Origin: JBPOIC01 sp052034865
GTDB taxonomy: Bacteria > UBA10199 > JADFYH01
Assembly: GCA_052034865.1 (NCBI GenBank)
Contig: JBPOIC010000018.1
Coordinates: 1 to 64,000, forward strand
Length of the DNA stretch: 64,000 bases
Direction of reading: 5' to 3'
How positions within the stretch are numbered: position 1 is the first letter of the stretch; each line of letters begins with the position of its first letter. The translations under genes and the position numbers were made by a program. Positions 54,877 through 63,516 of the stretch are shown piece after piece. The notes under the pieces were generated by a model that searched no databases, was not told the origin of the DNA, and saw only the letters and a program-made list of their open reading frames with translations.

Positions 54877-54905
54877 TGTGAATCCAGCAGCTTGCTGGAT
54901 TCACA
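54877..54905. repeat. Perfect 13-base-pair hairpin
   Basis: TGTGAATCCAGCA, loop GCT, TGCTGGATTCACA. It lies between two divergent starts (the DciA-like gene on the minus strand and the DksA-like gene on the plus strand), not at a gene end, so a terminator role is unlikely. A short CTTTT follows on the plus side. A protein-binding operator or a repeat element would fit. Confidence 0.7.
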
Positions 54906-55047
54906 CTTTTGTTTCTGGGCTTTTTAACAAAGCTCAAAAACCCTAAGGCCCGGAGGGCATCCCTCGCGGGCTCTCGTTTTCTCTAATGACTTGATAACAA
55001 CAGATTCGCACCAAAAGATCGGGTGTGTTTGAAGAGGGAGAAGATTT

Positions 55048-55413
55048 ATGAATAAAAAAGATCTCAAGCGTTTTAAAGAAATCCTTTTGGAAAGAAGAAA
55101 AGAACTTTTGCACACGGCTGAAGCCACCCGTGAACGCGGAATGGTTCTCGACACTGATGATCTTCCGGATGAAGTCGACCTGGCCTCCTCCGAAGCCGAT
55201 CAATCCATGAATTTGCTTTTAAGAGATCGAGAACGTGTGTTGGTGAAAAAAATCGATAAGGCTTTGGCCAAGATCGAGCGGGGAGATTATGGTGTGTGTG
55301 ACTCGTGCGGAGAAGATATCGGAGCCAAAAGGCTCGAAGCGCGACCTGTCACCGATCTTTGTATTCGTTGCAAAGAAGAACAGGAGCGTATGGAAAGAAG
55401 TTACGCGGAGTAA
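55048..55413 (+). CDS. DksA/TraR-type zinc-finger protein
   Basis: 121 residues; GGAG eight bases before the ATG. An N-terminal helical hairpin leads to a C4 zinc finger with Cys84, Cys87, Cys105 and Cys108 (CDSCGED and CIRCKEE). DksA-type proteins bind in the RNA polymerase secondary channel and modulate transcription with ppGpp. The acidic loop contains DTDDLPDEVDLAS, with the aspartates usual at the tip. A strong terminator follows. Confidence 0.9.
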   Translation: MNKKDLKRFKEILLERRKELLHTAEATRERGMVLDTDDLPDEVDLASSEADQSMNLLLRDRERVLVKKIDKALAKIERGDYGVCDSCGEDIGAKRLEARPVTDLCIRCKEEQERMERSYAE

Positions 55414-55436
55414 AAAATATCTTAAATAGTTTTATG

Positions 55437-55476
55437 AAACGGGGCTATTCGAGTCGAATCGAATGCCCCGTTTTTT
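55437..55476. terminator. Bidirectional intrinsic terminator
   Basis: AAACGGGGC (55437-55445) and GCCCCGTTT (55465-55473) form a 9-base stem with a run of T on the plus side; the mirrored A-run serves the convergent gene. The loop contains an inner ATTCGA/TCGAAT pairing. It lies exactly between the stops of the DksA-like gene and gshA. Confidence 0.9.
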
Positions 55477-56728
55477 ATAGATTGTTCGTCAACAACGCAG
55501 CCTCTCGGGCCGCTGCGAGCGAGGCAATGCGTGCGAGTTGATAGGAGAGTTTGACCAGGTTTGATTTTTCGATACAGCGAATAAACGGGGCTTCATGGGG
55601 TTGATCGAGCTTGTGCAGGCACAGACATGAAAAAAACATGCCGCGTGAATTGAGCGAGCTCCACTCATCTTTTTCTTCATTAAATCTGAAAAAACCTCCG
55701 ATTTGTTTTTCGCCTACCATGTAAATCACAGGTTCCATCGGGTATCCGCTGTAAAAATCGGCGGTGGCAATTCCTTCCTGAATCATGAAATCACTCGCCC
55801 GGTTTCCTCCTTTGGTGCTGGTGAGTTTGTTGCGTGTCTTTCGATTCAAGTTCAGAATCTCTTCACCACTCGAAACAGACATCACGCCCATCCCATAGGT
55901 GCCAGAGTTGCTTTTGACAAATACGTAAGGACTTCCTTCAATCTGGTGCTCATCATATTTTTTCTGGATCTGATTTAAAAGATCATCCACTGCTTTTGCC
56001 AGTTTTTCGATTGAGGAAGAGTCATTAAAATCGATGTCTGTCTGAACGTTTGAAAGACAGGAGAGAAACCACGGGTCGAGAGAGAGCAGGTTTCCGACTT
56101 CAGAGGCCACCTGATTGTATATGTCGAAATGGTGGTGCTTTTGGCGCTGATACCAGCCGAGATCAGGTGGAGGAAGAAGAGGGATTTGAATTTCTTTCAG
56201 AAGAGGCTCAGGGCCGTTGGAGAAATCGTTATTTGAAAGGATCAGATCAGGGGTCCAGCCGTCGATCAGTTTCAAAGGAGATCCGGGATGCAGACGATAT
56301 ATCTGCAGGATTTTTTCATTGCTGAGCGGAATCAAAGTCGGATCATCCGTAAAGTCTGGAGTATTGGCCGCAATCCGTACGTTATAACCCGCCGATTGGA
56401 GAATTTCAGACAGTCTTAAAAGGTTTTCGAAATAAAAACGGTTGCGGGTATGGGCTTCGGAGAAGATTAGAAGATTTTGAAGGTTGGGAAAATGTTTTTT
56501 GAGATAGGTTTTAAATGTGGCGACGGCCTGCTCGGTGTAAACCTTGCACAGGTTATTAAACCCTGCCGGAAAAAGATTGGTATCGATAACACTCAGCTTG
56601 TGGCTGGAATTGCGGATATCGCACGAAAGATAAATCAGGGGAGGAGTTTTGGAGAATTCCTCTTCGAAATAACGCTCTAAAGCGATGAGGTTTTCGACAA
56701 AGCGCTCGTGGATATCATGGAGTTCCAT
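55475..56728 (-). CDS. gshA: Glutamate-cysteine ligase, Acidithiobacillus-type
   Basis: First step of glutathione synthesis. The 417 residues belong to the GshA group first seen in Thiobacillus ferrooxidans, not to the E. coli type. Seen: LSCDIRNSSHKLSVIDTN near 34-51, FPAGFNNLC, SNNDFS, FVKSNSGTYGMGVM near 266-279, an ATP-grasp-like block, and IQEGIAT. It starts three bases after the glnE C-half stop, so the two are probably cotranscribed. No gshB is in view. Confidence 0.85.
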   Translation of the reverse strand: MELHDIHERFVENLIALERYFEEEFSKTPPLIYLSCDIRNSSHKLSVIDTNLFPAGFNNLCKVYTEQAVATFKTYLKKHFPNLQNLLIFSEAHTRNRFYFENLLRLSEILQSAGYNVRIAANTPDFTDDPTLIPLSNEKILQIYRLHPGSPLKLIDGWTPDLILSNNDFSNGPEPLLKEIQIPLLPPPDLGWYQRQKHHHFDIYNQVASEVGNLLSLDPWFLSCLSNVQTDIDFNDSSSIEKLAKAVDDLLNQIQKKYDEHQIEGSPYVFVKSNSGTYGMGVMSVSSGEEILNLNRKTRNKLTSTKGGNRASDFMIQEGIATADFYSGYPMEPVIYMVGEKQIGGFFRFNEEKDEWSSLNSRGMFFSCLCLHKLDQPHEAPFIRCIEKSNLVKLSYQLARIASLAAAREAALLTNNL

Positions 56729-56731
56729 AGT

Positions 56732-57922
56732 TCATTCCCGGATTTGAAGAATTCTCAAGTAGACTTCTCGTACATCATGGCGCAACTGATGAAAATATTC
56801 CAGAAAGTCATCCGCCGATTTTTCGCCCATTTTTTCTGCGAGGTTTTCAAGTAAGTGACTTTCCGGATCGATATAGCCATCTTTTAAACCAAACAGAAGC
56901 TCCATACGCGTCTCTAACTTTCGGTAGAAAAGATAGGCATTTTTCAAAATCTCTGATTCGGCCTTCAGGATGAGGTTTTTTTCCTGAATCTTTTCAAGTG
57001 CAGATAAAGAATTTGTTTGAAGAATTGGTTCATAAATTTTTCCAAATCGCATTTGGAGATACTGAATGGTAAACTCGATATCAATCAAACCACCCATGCC
57101 CTGCTTATAATGCAGTCGTCGTGGGGTTTCCCGTCCAATCTCTTTTTCCATACGCTGGCGCAAGCGATGAATCTCTTCATTTAAATCGAGTGGATATGGA
57201 GAGGAGAAAACCAGTTGATGAAAGAGAGGGAGAAAAGTTTTTACAAATTCCGGATCACCCGCAACCGCACGGGCCTTCAGCAAGGCCTGTTTTTCCCAGG
57301 CTTGTGCCTGATTACGCTGATAGGTGACGTAGGCGTCAAGTGAGGTGACTAAAGCCCCCTGATTGCCGGAAGCCCTGAGTTGGGTATCGATCTTATATGC
57401 GATACCCTGAAGCGTATAGACCGAAAGATAGGAGATGAGTTTTTGCGCCAGGCGGGCATAGAATTCCTGATTGGTGATCTCCGATCTTCCCACCGTTTTT
57501 CCATTTCTTGAAAAGACAAAGATCAGATCTAGATCGGATTCATAGTGAATTTCCTGTCCTCCCAATTTTCCCATTCCGATAATCGTAAACTCCGCGCGCA
57601 TCATTCCACCCGACTGATCCTTAAACATCGGATATCCATACACACGGGCGACGTCTTCCTGCGCGAGTTGAAAGAGAGTGGTCAGTACAGTTTCGGCAAC
57701 CCAGGTGAGCCCTTGAAAAACATCGGGAAGGGGAAGGGTTTCTTCGAGATCGGCTTTCTGAAGAAAGGCGACCTGGTCTTTTTTAAACAGTCGAACACGG
57801 TCGAGTTTGGTCTCTAAATCGTCGATACCTTCGAGGTAGGTTTTGATTTTTTCTTTTAGGTTTTGGGGGTTTAGTTCCAGGGTCATAAGGTTGGAAAATT
57901 GACTGGAAAACAGAAGGTTCAA
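56732..57922 (-). CDS. glnE: GlnE C-terminal adenylyltransferase half (split gene)
   Basis: Encodes only the second half of glutamine-synthetase adenylyltransferase: TIIGMGKLGGQEIHYESDLDL near residues 113-133, IDTQLRASGNQGALVTS near 175, and AQAWEKQALLKARAVAGD near 204. The start is TTG 57922 or ATG 57886; residues from LLFSSQFSNL onward match the beginning of the second regulatory module of GlnE. The N-terminal half is a separate gene at 61921-63318, in the right order on the same strand, and the linker between the halves is missing. In intact GlnE this half attaches AMP to glutamine synthetase, and the nucleotidyltransferase motif is intact. Confidence 0.9.
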   Translation of the reverse strand: MNLLFSSQFSNLMTLELNPQNLKEKIKTYLEGIDDLETKLDRVRLFKKDQVAFLQKADLEETLPLPDVFQGLTWVAETVLTTLFQLAQEDVARVYGYPMFKDQSGGMMRAEFTIIGMGKLGGQEIHYESDLDLIFVFSRNGKTVGRSEITNQEFYARLAQKLISYLSVYTLQGIAYKIDTQLRASGNQGALVTSLDAYVTYQRNQAQAWEKQALLKARAVAGDPEFVKTFLPLFHQLVFSSPYPLDLNEEIHRLRQRMEKEIGRETPRRLHYKQGMGGLIDIEFTIQYLQMRFGKIYEPILQTNSLSALEKIQEKNLILKAESEILKNAYLFYRKLETRMELLFGLKDGYIDPESHLLENLAEKMGEKSADDFLEYFHQLRHDVREVYLRILQIRE

Positions 57923-57954
57923 TAGTGAAAAACTCCCAGAATATCAAAAAATTA

Positions 57955-57978
57955 GCAACTTTTTTTATGGGGTGACGA
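57955..57978 (+). promoter_or_regulatory. Promoter-like motif before the first island gene
   Basis: GCAAC (57955-57959), a T-rich stretch, and GTGACGA (57972-57978) after a 12-base spacer, ending 61 bases before the ATG at 58040. It matches the motifs before the giant gene and the second island gene. Confidence 0.5.
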
Positions 57979-58039
57979 TGAGCAGTTTAAGATCGGTAGT
58001 TTCTTATAAGAGTGTGTTTTTTAGATGCAGAGGTGAATT

Positions 58040-60007
58040 ATGGAAAAGGTGGTCCCTTTAGGAAAAGTGGTGTGGGAAAGAACTGGGGTTGAAGTAGATG
58101 CTGCGAGAATTCTTCCTGTGGGTTCTGAGGGGTTAGCGAGCAGTCGATACGACCTGAATGAATCTGAAGTGGCAGTCGAGATTGCTGATGCCGGCCAGTT
58201 CAGGGCACTACTCAAGTCTCCAAATTTACCAGAATATTGCAGAGTTCGTGCCTCTGAGAATGAGCTGCGTGAATATGTTGCGGAAATGGGGACGGATATC
58301 GAGAGTTTGATTGCCAGAGGGGAGAGTCGAATTACAGCTCAAGTATTAACTCAGAACGGATTTTCGGAAACTGATGCAGAGCAGTCTATGGGAATTCTCG
58401 CAAGAGCGATGACCTACTATAACCATCTGGGTGAAAAACAGAGACAAGGCACAGTGAGGGGGCATTTAAACGGTGGAGAAGGGGCACAGCATTTTTTTAA
58501 TGTGGCTATGGGCATTGGCTTGGATATCGTTATTGAGAGTTTCATGCAGCAAAGGGAGAATGTAGACGATGGTCAGTTGGGTTTTATTTTGAGTGCAGCC
58601 TATTATGTGAGTGGTGATACCGAGAGTGGTTTGGCTTTTTTAGAGCTTGCGGCCAGGCTTGAAAAGAGAAGCAGCTCATCTGGTGAGCGGGTCTGTTTTA
58701 GAAAATGTGAAAGCGCCCTGCTAGCTCGAGGAATGTTGAATAGGATGTACCAATTTTATGTAGAGCATGAGTGGTATGAAAAAGCTGCCGGGATTTATTT
58801 TAGAGGATTTTTAGAACAGCCTCAAGAATTCCAGTTTACTCCCGATCATCAAATTTTTTCTTACCTGATTCCTAAACTGAATCGAATGATTCAAGATCGC
58901 TCTTTTTCTTCTCAAACCAGAAGAGCGGCTGCATTTCAAGTAATAGAGCTTGTAAGGGGCAATTCAAATGCGAATACACTCCAACTGTCTGCACTTTTAG
59001 ATCCTTCCACTCTCTCGTCTCTCATCAATCAATCAGACTACGAAGACTCCAAAAAACTACTTTTGGCTTTACAGAGTCTTGTTCAAAAAATCCCAAACTA
59101 TTTGAATAGGGTCACCGAAGTTCTGGTCAATTTGGTGATGGAGAATGGATCAGAGGTTACGACTCTTCTTCCCAAAATTTTTCATGGACTCTCTCTCCAG
59201 GCAAAACGGGATCTTATTCTTAAGTTAAAAGAGAGATCTTCAGAGGATCCTAAACTCCAACTCCTACTCGACAGACTTGCGATCGGGCAGGCGGTGGCCG
59301 TGATTCCTCATCCACAACCTGAATTAGGAGTTTATGCCCCTCGCGTGTTGGCGTATCTGCGTGCTGTAGGAGCGAACCTCTATGGTCGTGGGATCCCTCC
59401 TGTTTTAGATCCTGATTCAAAAGAATCTGGTTTGCGAATGCTTCTTGATTGTCTGGATCGTGTCCTTAAGAACATGGATCCCTCCGGGCTTGAGGACCCT
59501 CTAGGGGCAATCATCGAAGAGATAATAGTTCAGGCTGTCGCTGAGGGTTACGAAATCAAGATCCCCCAGGAAACTCCTTTACGTTTTTTATGGAGGAAGC
59601 TGTTTCCAGGAAAGTCCTTATTGCCAACACCACCCGAAGAAATGGCTAAGGCAATTCTTGAGAGAGTCTTAACGGATGAGCCAGATGAATTCCCGCCCTC
59701 CATTCAAGGGCTGGTCATTGAACTTCAGGCGTGGGGAACTTTGTTTAGAAAGGATGAAAATCCTGATGCGGTGCCTCAAGCCATGATGGCGGCATTGATA
59801 ACGGCTGATTTTGGATCTGATGGAAAAATCCATTGGGAGTCTTTGAGTCTCATGCCCGAATCGGGAGAAAGAGAAGTAAGTTCGGAGCTGCTATCTTTGA
59901 GAGCTGCTGTTACAGGTGCTCTCGCAGAAGCTTTATCGGGCGGGGTAGATAAACATGGCCGGGGATTGGAGCGCCAACCACTTCCTCTTTTAGGAAAAGG
60001 AAGATAA
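58040..60007 (+). CDS. Island protein 1 inside split glnE, unknown helical protein
   Basis: 655 residues; GAGGTG six bases before the ATG. The protein is soluble and helical, with no signal peptide or membrane segment. Paired-helix stretches rich in Leu and Ala (about residues 230-480) resemble HEAT- or TPR-like scaffolds but do not match a repeat I can name. The end is Gly/Arg-rich (ending GKGR). The gene is in the opposite direction to the two glnE halves. Its promoter-like motif is shared with the giant FHA gene at 6798. Function unknown. Confidence 0.75.
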   Translation: MEKVVPLGKVVWERTGVEVDAARILPVGSEGLASSRYDLNESEVAVEIADAGQFRALLKSPNLPEYCRVRASENELREYVAEMGTDIESLIARGESRITAQVLTQNGFSETDAEQSMGILARAMTYYNHLGEKQRQGTVRGHLNGGEGAQHFFNVAMGIGLDIVIESFMQQRENVDDGQLGFILSAAYYVSGDTESGLAFLELAARLEKRSSSSGERVCFRKCESALLARGMLNRMYQFYVEHEWYEKAAGIYFRGFLEQPQEFQFTPDHQIFSYLIPKLNRMIQDRSFSSQTRRAAAFQVIELVRGNSNANTLQLSALLDPSTLSSLINQSDYEDSKKLLLALQSLVQKIPNYLNRVTEVLVNLVMENGSEVTTLLPKIFHGLSLQAKRDLILKLKERSSEDPKLQLLLDRLAIGQAVAVIPHPQPELGVYAPRVLAYLRAVGANLYGRGIPPVLDPDSKESGLRMLLDCLDRVLKNMDPSGLEDPLGAIIEEIIVQAVAEGYEIKIPQETPLRFLWRKLFPGKSLLPTPPEEMAKAILERVLTDEPDEFPPSIQGLVIELQAWGTLFRKDENPDAVPQAMMAALITADFGSDGKIHWESLSLMPESGEREVSSELLSLRAAVTGALAEALSGGVDKHGRGLERQPLPLLGKGR

Positions 60008-60047
60008 TAAATGATGTGAGTGAAATTGTGAAAACCTCAGAAATCTC

Positions 60048-60071
60048 GCAACCTTTTTGTGTGCGTGACGA
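60048..60071 (+). promoter_or_regulatory. Promoter-like motif before the second island gene
   Basis: GCAAC (60048-60052), CTTTTTG, then GTGACGA (60065-60071) after a 12-base spacer, ending 56 bases before the ATG at 60128. A separate motif for the second gene means the island genes may be transcribed independently. Confidence 0.5.
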
Positions 60072-60127
60072 GAAGGTGTCACAAATGAGTTTGAGAGGTT
60101 TTAATTCACCAATACTTCGAGGTTGAT

Positions 60128-61636
60128 ATGGGAGATACAGTTCAAAGCAATACCTCAATCCCAAATAGTTACTCATCTAGCTCAAGTGAAATCCCTGTTT
60201 GCATAGGTGAATCCCGCACTCTCGTCGAAGCTTCACCAGATATAGATCCAGAGGAACTTAGAAACAGGTTCAATATTCCTCCAGATAAATTCTGCCGCGC
60301 TTTTTCTCACGCTGTTGGTAAGTATTATTTTGCAACCACTCAGGTTGAAGAATTATCCCCTTCACTTCCAGAATACTCACGACCCCCAAAAAAAGAATCG
60401 GGTGGAAACAACGGTCCAAAGAAGGTGGCCGATGGACTTCCTGACAATGTTGCTAGAAACTTTCTTATCGATACATTGGGACGTAAGCACGTTGAGCTAG
60501 CCTCTGGATCTCGAAATAAAATACTCGACCTCGCCACAGAAAATAAAAGGCTTCAGGATGAACTGAAAAGCCTCCAGGGTCTTGATGGCTCAGCGATTCA
60601 TTTTTTCAGCTCCTGGACCGGAAAGGGAGTTGTGGGAGCAGCCTCGGCTGGATTTACTTTCGGTGTGCTCATTCCTAGTGCGAGAGATATTCACACCATG
60701 ATTCGTTTTGGGTTCAAGCCGTTCGGTGAAGCCAGTCTTTTGAGAGCGTATATCGATAAGTGTTTTAAGGAAGGTGATGAAGAGAGAAAGCTTAACTTGA
60801 GACAACTCAGAAGGTTGGAGCTTAGAAATGCACTCATCACAGCTCCTCTAGCGGCCGCAGCGATTGGCGCTGCTTATAAGGCGGAGCCTTATCTCTTCGG
60901 ACCCAATGTGGCGAGTAAGGGCATTCAGGCGACTTCTCTCGCTTCTTCTTCACCTTTAGAGCAGCTCAAGAACATGCAGATTACGCTGCCTGATCTTCCT
61001 CTTTCAGACTATCAAACACTAAAAACAAAAGATTTGAATGCATTGAGTGAAATTTATGATCGATTGAATCAGGCCCAGTCAGAATATCATAACATTGAAC
61101 GCCGCCTGGTTTCTGAAAATGCAACTCTGAGAGAGCAGGTCAATTTGCTAAAGACGTCTCAAGAGAAAAGTCGTGGGGGGATGATCTACGCAGGCTTAGT
61201 CGGCACGGTGTTGGGCTTTGGTTATGCTGTCACCAAGGCTGAGGAAATGTATGGTTATTCATTGCTGCATCGTGCTGCGGAAAATACCCGCGGAAGAGTT
61301 AACGATAAGTTGCTTCGTATGCCCTGCCCGGAAGTGAATGTTCCAGGCTATGAACCAGCACCTGCAGCAGCACCAGATCCTATGCCAGTTAGATTTCCTA
61401 AGCCTGAAGATTCGAGAGTATCTGATGCCCATGCCGACCCTGCCAGTGTGGCCGTGGGAGTTGCCGTTCCCACCGTTGCTGCGGCCGCGGTCGTGGGAAC
61501 AGTGACAGCGAAAACCACCTTGTTTGCAAAACTCATGACCGGTTTGGGTGTTGCCGTAAGGGCGGTTGCGTCTGCTCCTGCTGCGGCGTTTGGATTGATG
61601 ATTACGTTTAAGAAAGATGATGTGCCGAGGGCTTAA
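60128..61636 (+). CDS. Island protein 2 inside split glnE, multi-pass membrane protein
   Basis: 502 residues; GAGGTTG before the ATG. A Ser-rich N-terminus is followed by hydrophobic helices near 157-177 (GVVGAASAGFTFGVL), 233-250 (ALITAPLAAAAIGAA), 350-368 and 440-485 (Ala/Val-rich, two helices). A coiled coil (ENKRLQDELKSL near 138-150, and 310-345) sits between them. A Pro-rich linker (PAPAAAPDPMPV) precedes the last pair. The mix of linker plus Ala-rich hydrophobic segments is like the giant proteins at the left of the window. No family is recognised. Confidence 0.75.
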   Translation: MGDTVQSNTSIPNSYSSSSSEIPVCIGESRTLVEASPDIDPEELRNRFNIPPDKFCRAFSHAVGKYYFATTQVEELSPSLPEYSRPPKKESGGNNGPKKVADGLPDNVARNFLIDTLGRKHVELASGSRNKILDLATENKRLQDELKSLQGLDGSAIHFFSSWTGKGVVGAASAGFTFGVLIPSARDIHTMIRFGFKPFGEASLLRAYIDKCFKEGDEERKLNLRQLRRLELRNALITAPLAAAAIGAAYKAEPYLFGPNVASKGIQATSLASSSPLEQLKNMQITLPDLPLSDYQTLKTKDLNALSEIYDRLNQAQSEYHNIERRLVSENATLREQVNLLKTSQEKSRGGMIYAGLVGTVLGFGYAVTKAEEMYGYSLLHRAAENTRGRVNDKLLRMPCPEVNVPGYEPAPAAAPDPMPVRFPKPEDSRVSDAHADPASVAVGVAVPTVAAAAVVGTVTAKTTLFAKLMTGLGVAVRAVASAPAAAFGLMITFKKDDVPRA

Positions 61637-61661
61637 AGGTTTATTTTGGTGTTCATGGTTT

Positions 61662-61730
61662 GACCCTTCGACGAGCTCAGGACTCATGGTTCGACAAACT
61701 CACCATGTCCCTCTCATTATAATGGGACAT
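61662..61730. repeat. Cluster of small hairpin repeats after the island
   Basis: CCTTCGACGAGCTCAGGA (like 6587-6611), then CATGGT-TCGACAAACTC-ACCATG (61685-61707), then ATGTCCC and GGGACAT arms (61705-61730). This is the only repeat-rich stretch between the island and the glnE N-half; the rest of 61637-61920 holds no gene. Confidence 0.6.
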
Positions 61731-61920
61731 CCTAATCCTCCTACAGCGGGCTTGGTCTTTCGAAGGGTGAACAGGACAAGTTTTAAAAAGGGGAGGAGCT
61801 CTTAAGTCCTGAATTTCTCATCCATCCTGGGTGGGAGGATCCCCGCCTCTACAGATCCAAGGGAGGGACGCTTTTTAGCGGCTCGCCACGAACGGCTTAT
61901 CGAAGTTATTCTTCATTCCT

Positions 61921-63318
61921 CTATTCAAACAATCTATCAAACGTATTTTTTGCAATCGTTGTAAAACGCGTGAGATCATCGAGCAGACGCTCGCGGGCTT
62001 CTTCGGGATCCTCTTCATAATAACCCATGCGACGGGCAACCGCCTGTTGATCGACAGGTGTGTAAGGAAGGGTTTGCGTTTGGGACTCCTGCACCAGCTG
62101 CAGACGATGCTCCAGGCGTCTTAGGAAAAGATAGGCATCTTTGAGCTGATGGGCTTCCTGGGCAGGAACGATCTCCTGTTTGGTGAGCTCCTGAAGGGCT
62201 TTGAGAGTCGAAGGTGATCGCAATTGAGGTTTGGATCCGCCATAAAGCATCTGCAGGGCCTGCACAAAAAATTCGATATCGCGAATGCCGCCTTCTCCGA
62301 GTTTTACATTAAATCCTTTGAGTGAAGAAGATTTGATCGACTCATGTGCCTTGCGCTTCATCTCTTTCATCCGGTTGATCGCCCCCAGATCCAGATGCTT
62401 TCTCCACACAAATGGCTCTAGAATTTTTTCAAATTCTTCTCCCAATTCGAGATCACCGGCGATCGGTGCCGAACGAATCAGGGCCTGACGTTCCCATTCT
62501 TCACCGAAACTCTCATAATAATTTTCAATGGCGTTGAGAGAATTTGCGAGGGTTCCACTGCGTCCTTCCGGTCGCAAATTCAAATCCACCCGATATAAAA
62601 ATCCTTCCGGCCGATTTTGTGAAAGCAGACGAGTCAGTTTTTCGGAGAGCTTGATAAAATACTCATGCAAACTCACATCACGAGGCCCGTGCACACGACC
62701 TTCATCCGTCGAATAGATATATTGAAGATCGATATCCGAAGAATAATTGAGCTCGTTGCCACTGAGCTTGCCCATTCCAATCACACAAAAACCACAAAAT
62801 TCTCCGGGATTCGAAAGAAAGGCCTCACCCCAAGTGGAGCGCATCTTCATTTTCTCATAAGCGAGGGCCGCGCGAACCAGTGCAATCGCAAGATTTGAGA
62901 TTTCGGAAAGAACTGTTTCCTGACCTGCCGCCTGCGAGAGGTCCTTAACGGTCAGTCGCAAAAACTCACGATATTTGTAGCGGCACAGATGCGAAGCAAA
63001 TTCTTCATCAGAGAAGGACTCGAGTCTTTCGGGCGCAAGCAAAAGGTCTTCTTCAAAGTCGGATAGTTTCTTATCGGTTTCGATGCAGGGTGATGCAACG
63101 AGGCTGTCTGCCTCGAGAGGGTAGCGAATCAAAAACTGGCTTAGGAAATGGGAGTTTCCAAAGATGCTTAAAAGACGCTTGGCATTGACTGGCTCCAGAT
63201 CAAAGTCCTTGCCAGCAAAGTCGATGTATTTTTGGGAGAAAAGCAGAAAGTCTTCGTAGGCGCGCTGCGGCTCGCCGGACCAATCAAGGATTTGCCTGAT
63301 TTGAGCATCGATCTTCAT
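61921..63318 (-). CDS. glnE: GlnE N-terminal adenylyl-removase half (split gene)
   Basis: 465 residues with the first nucleotidyltransferase module of GlnE: FGNSHFLSQFLIRYP near 52-66, VIGMGKLSGNELNYSSDIDL near 179-198, RVDLNLRPEGRSGTLANS near 243, and WERQALIRSAPIAGD near 274. The stop (TAG at 61921) follows FDRLFE, which in intact proteins leads into the linker to the second half. The N-terminus is complete. In intact GlnE this half removes AMP from glutamine synthetase. The C-half lies 4 kb further on the same strand, beyond the island. Confidence 0.9.
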   Translation of the reverse strand: MKIDAQIRQILDWSGEPQRAYEDFLLFSQKYIDFAGKDFDLEPVNAKRLLSIFGNSHFLSQFLIRYPLEADSLVASPCIETDKKLSDFEEDLLLAPERLESFSDEEFASHLCRYKYREFLRLTVKDLSQAAGQETVLSEISNLAIALVRAALAYEKMKMRSTWGEAFLSNPGEFCGFCVIGMGKLSGNELNYSSDIDLQYIYSTDEGRVHGPRDVSLHEYFIKLSEKLTRLLSQNRPEGFLYRVDLNLRPEGRSGTLANSLNAIENYYESFGEEWERQALIRSAPIAGDLELGEEFEKILEPFVWRKHLDLGAINRMKEMKRKAHESIKSSSLKGFNVKLGEGGIRDIEFFVQALQMLYGGSKPQLRSPSTLKALQELTKQEIVPAQEAHQLKDAYLFLRRLEHRLQLVQESQTQTLPYTPVDQQAVARRMGYYEEDPEEARERLLDDLTRFTTIAKNTFDRLFE

Positions 63319-63393
63319 TGTGATTTTACCTCCGAGGCTGTGAATCTACCTTTATGGAATTTGAGTGGCAAGATGATAGAGTTTGTTGCTTCT

Positions 63394-63424
63394 TCCCCTC
63401 CTTTGGAGGGGGCGTCAGGGCGGA
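63394..63424. repeat. Dispersed double-hairpin repeat, second copy
   Basis: TCCCCTCC-TTT-GGAGGGG followed by CGTCAGGGCGG; the reverse complement of the element at 23867-23899. It lies upstream of glnE-N, between it and the nuclease gene. Confidence 0.65.
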
Positions 63425-63516
63425 GTAGTCTAACCTAGAAATTGGATTCATAAATTTTATTTTCATTCTTGGTCCTTCAGGTCGTCCGCCTGAGATTGAC
63501 GCCCATTTAGAAAACA

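Noticed and set aside
57923..61920. The split of glnE as a sequencing frameshift
   Set aside because: The halves are separated by 4 kb of coding DNA on the other strand with its own ribosome sites; a frameshift would leave them adjacent.
57923..61920. The island as a transposon or integron
   Set aside because: No transposase, integrase, terminal inverted repeats or duplicated target site was found by eye at its ends.
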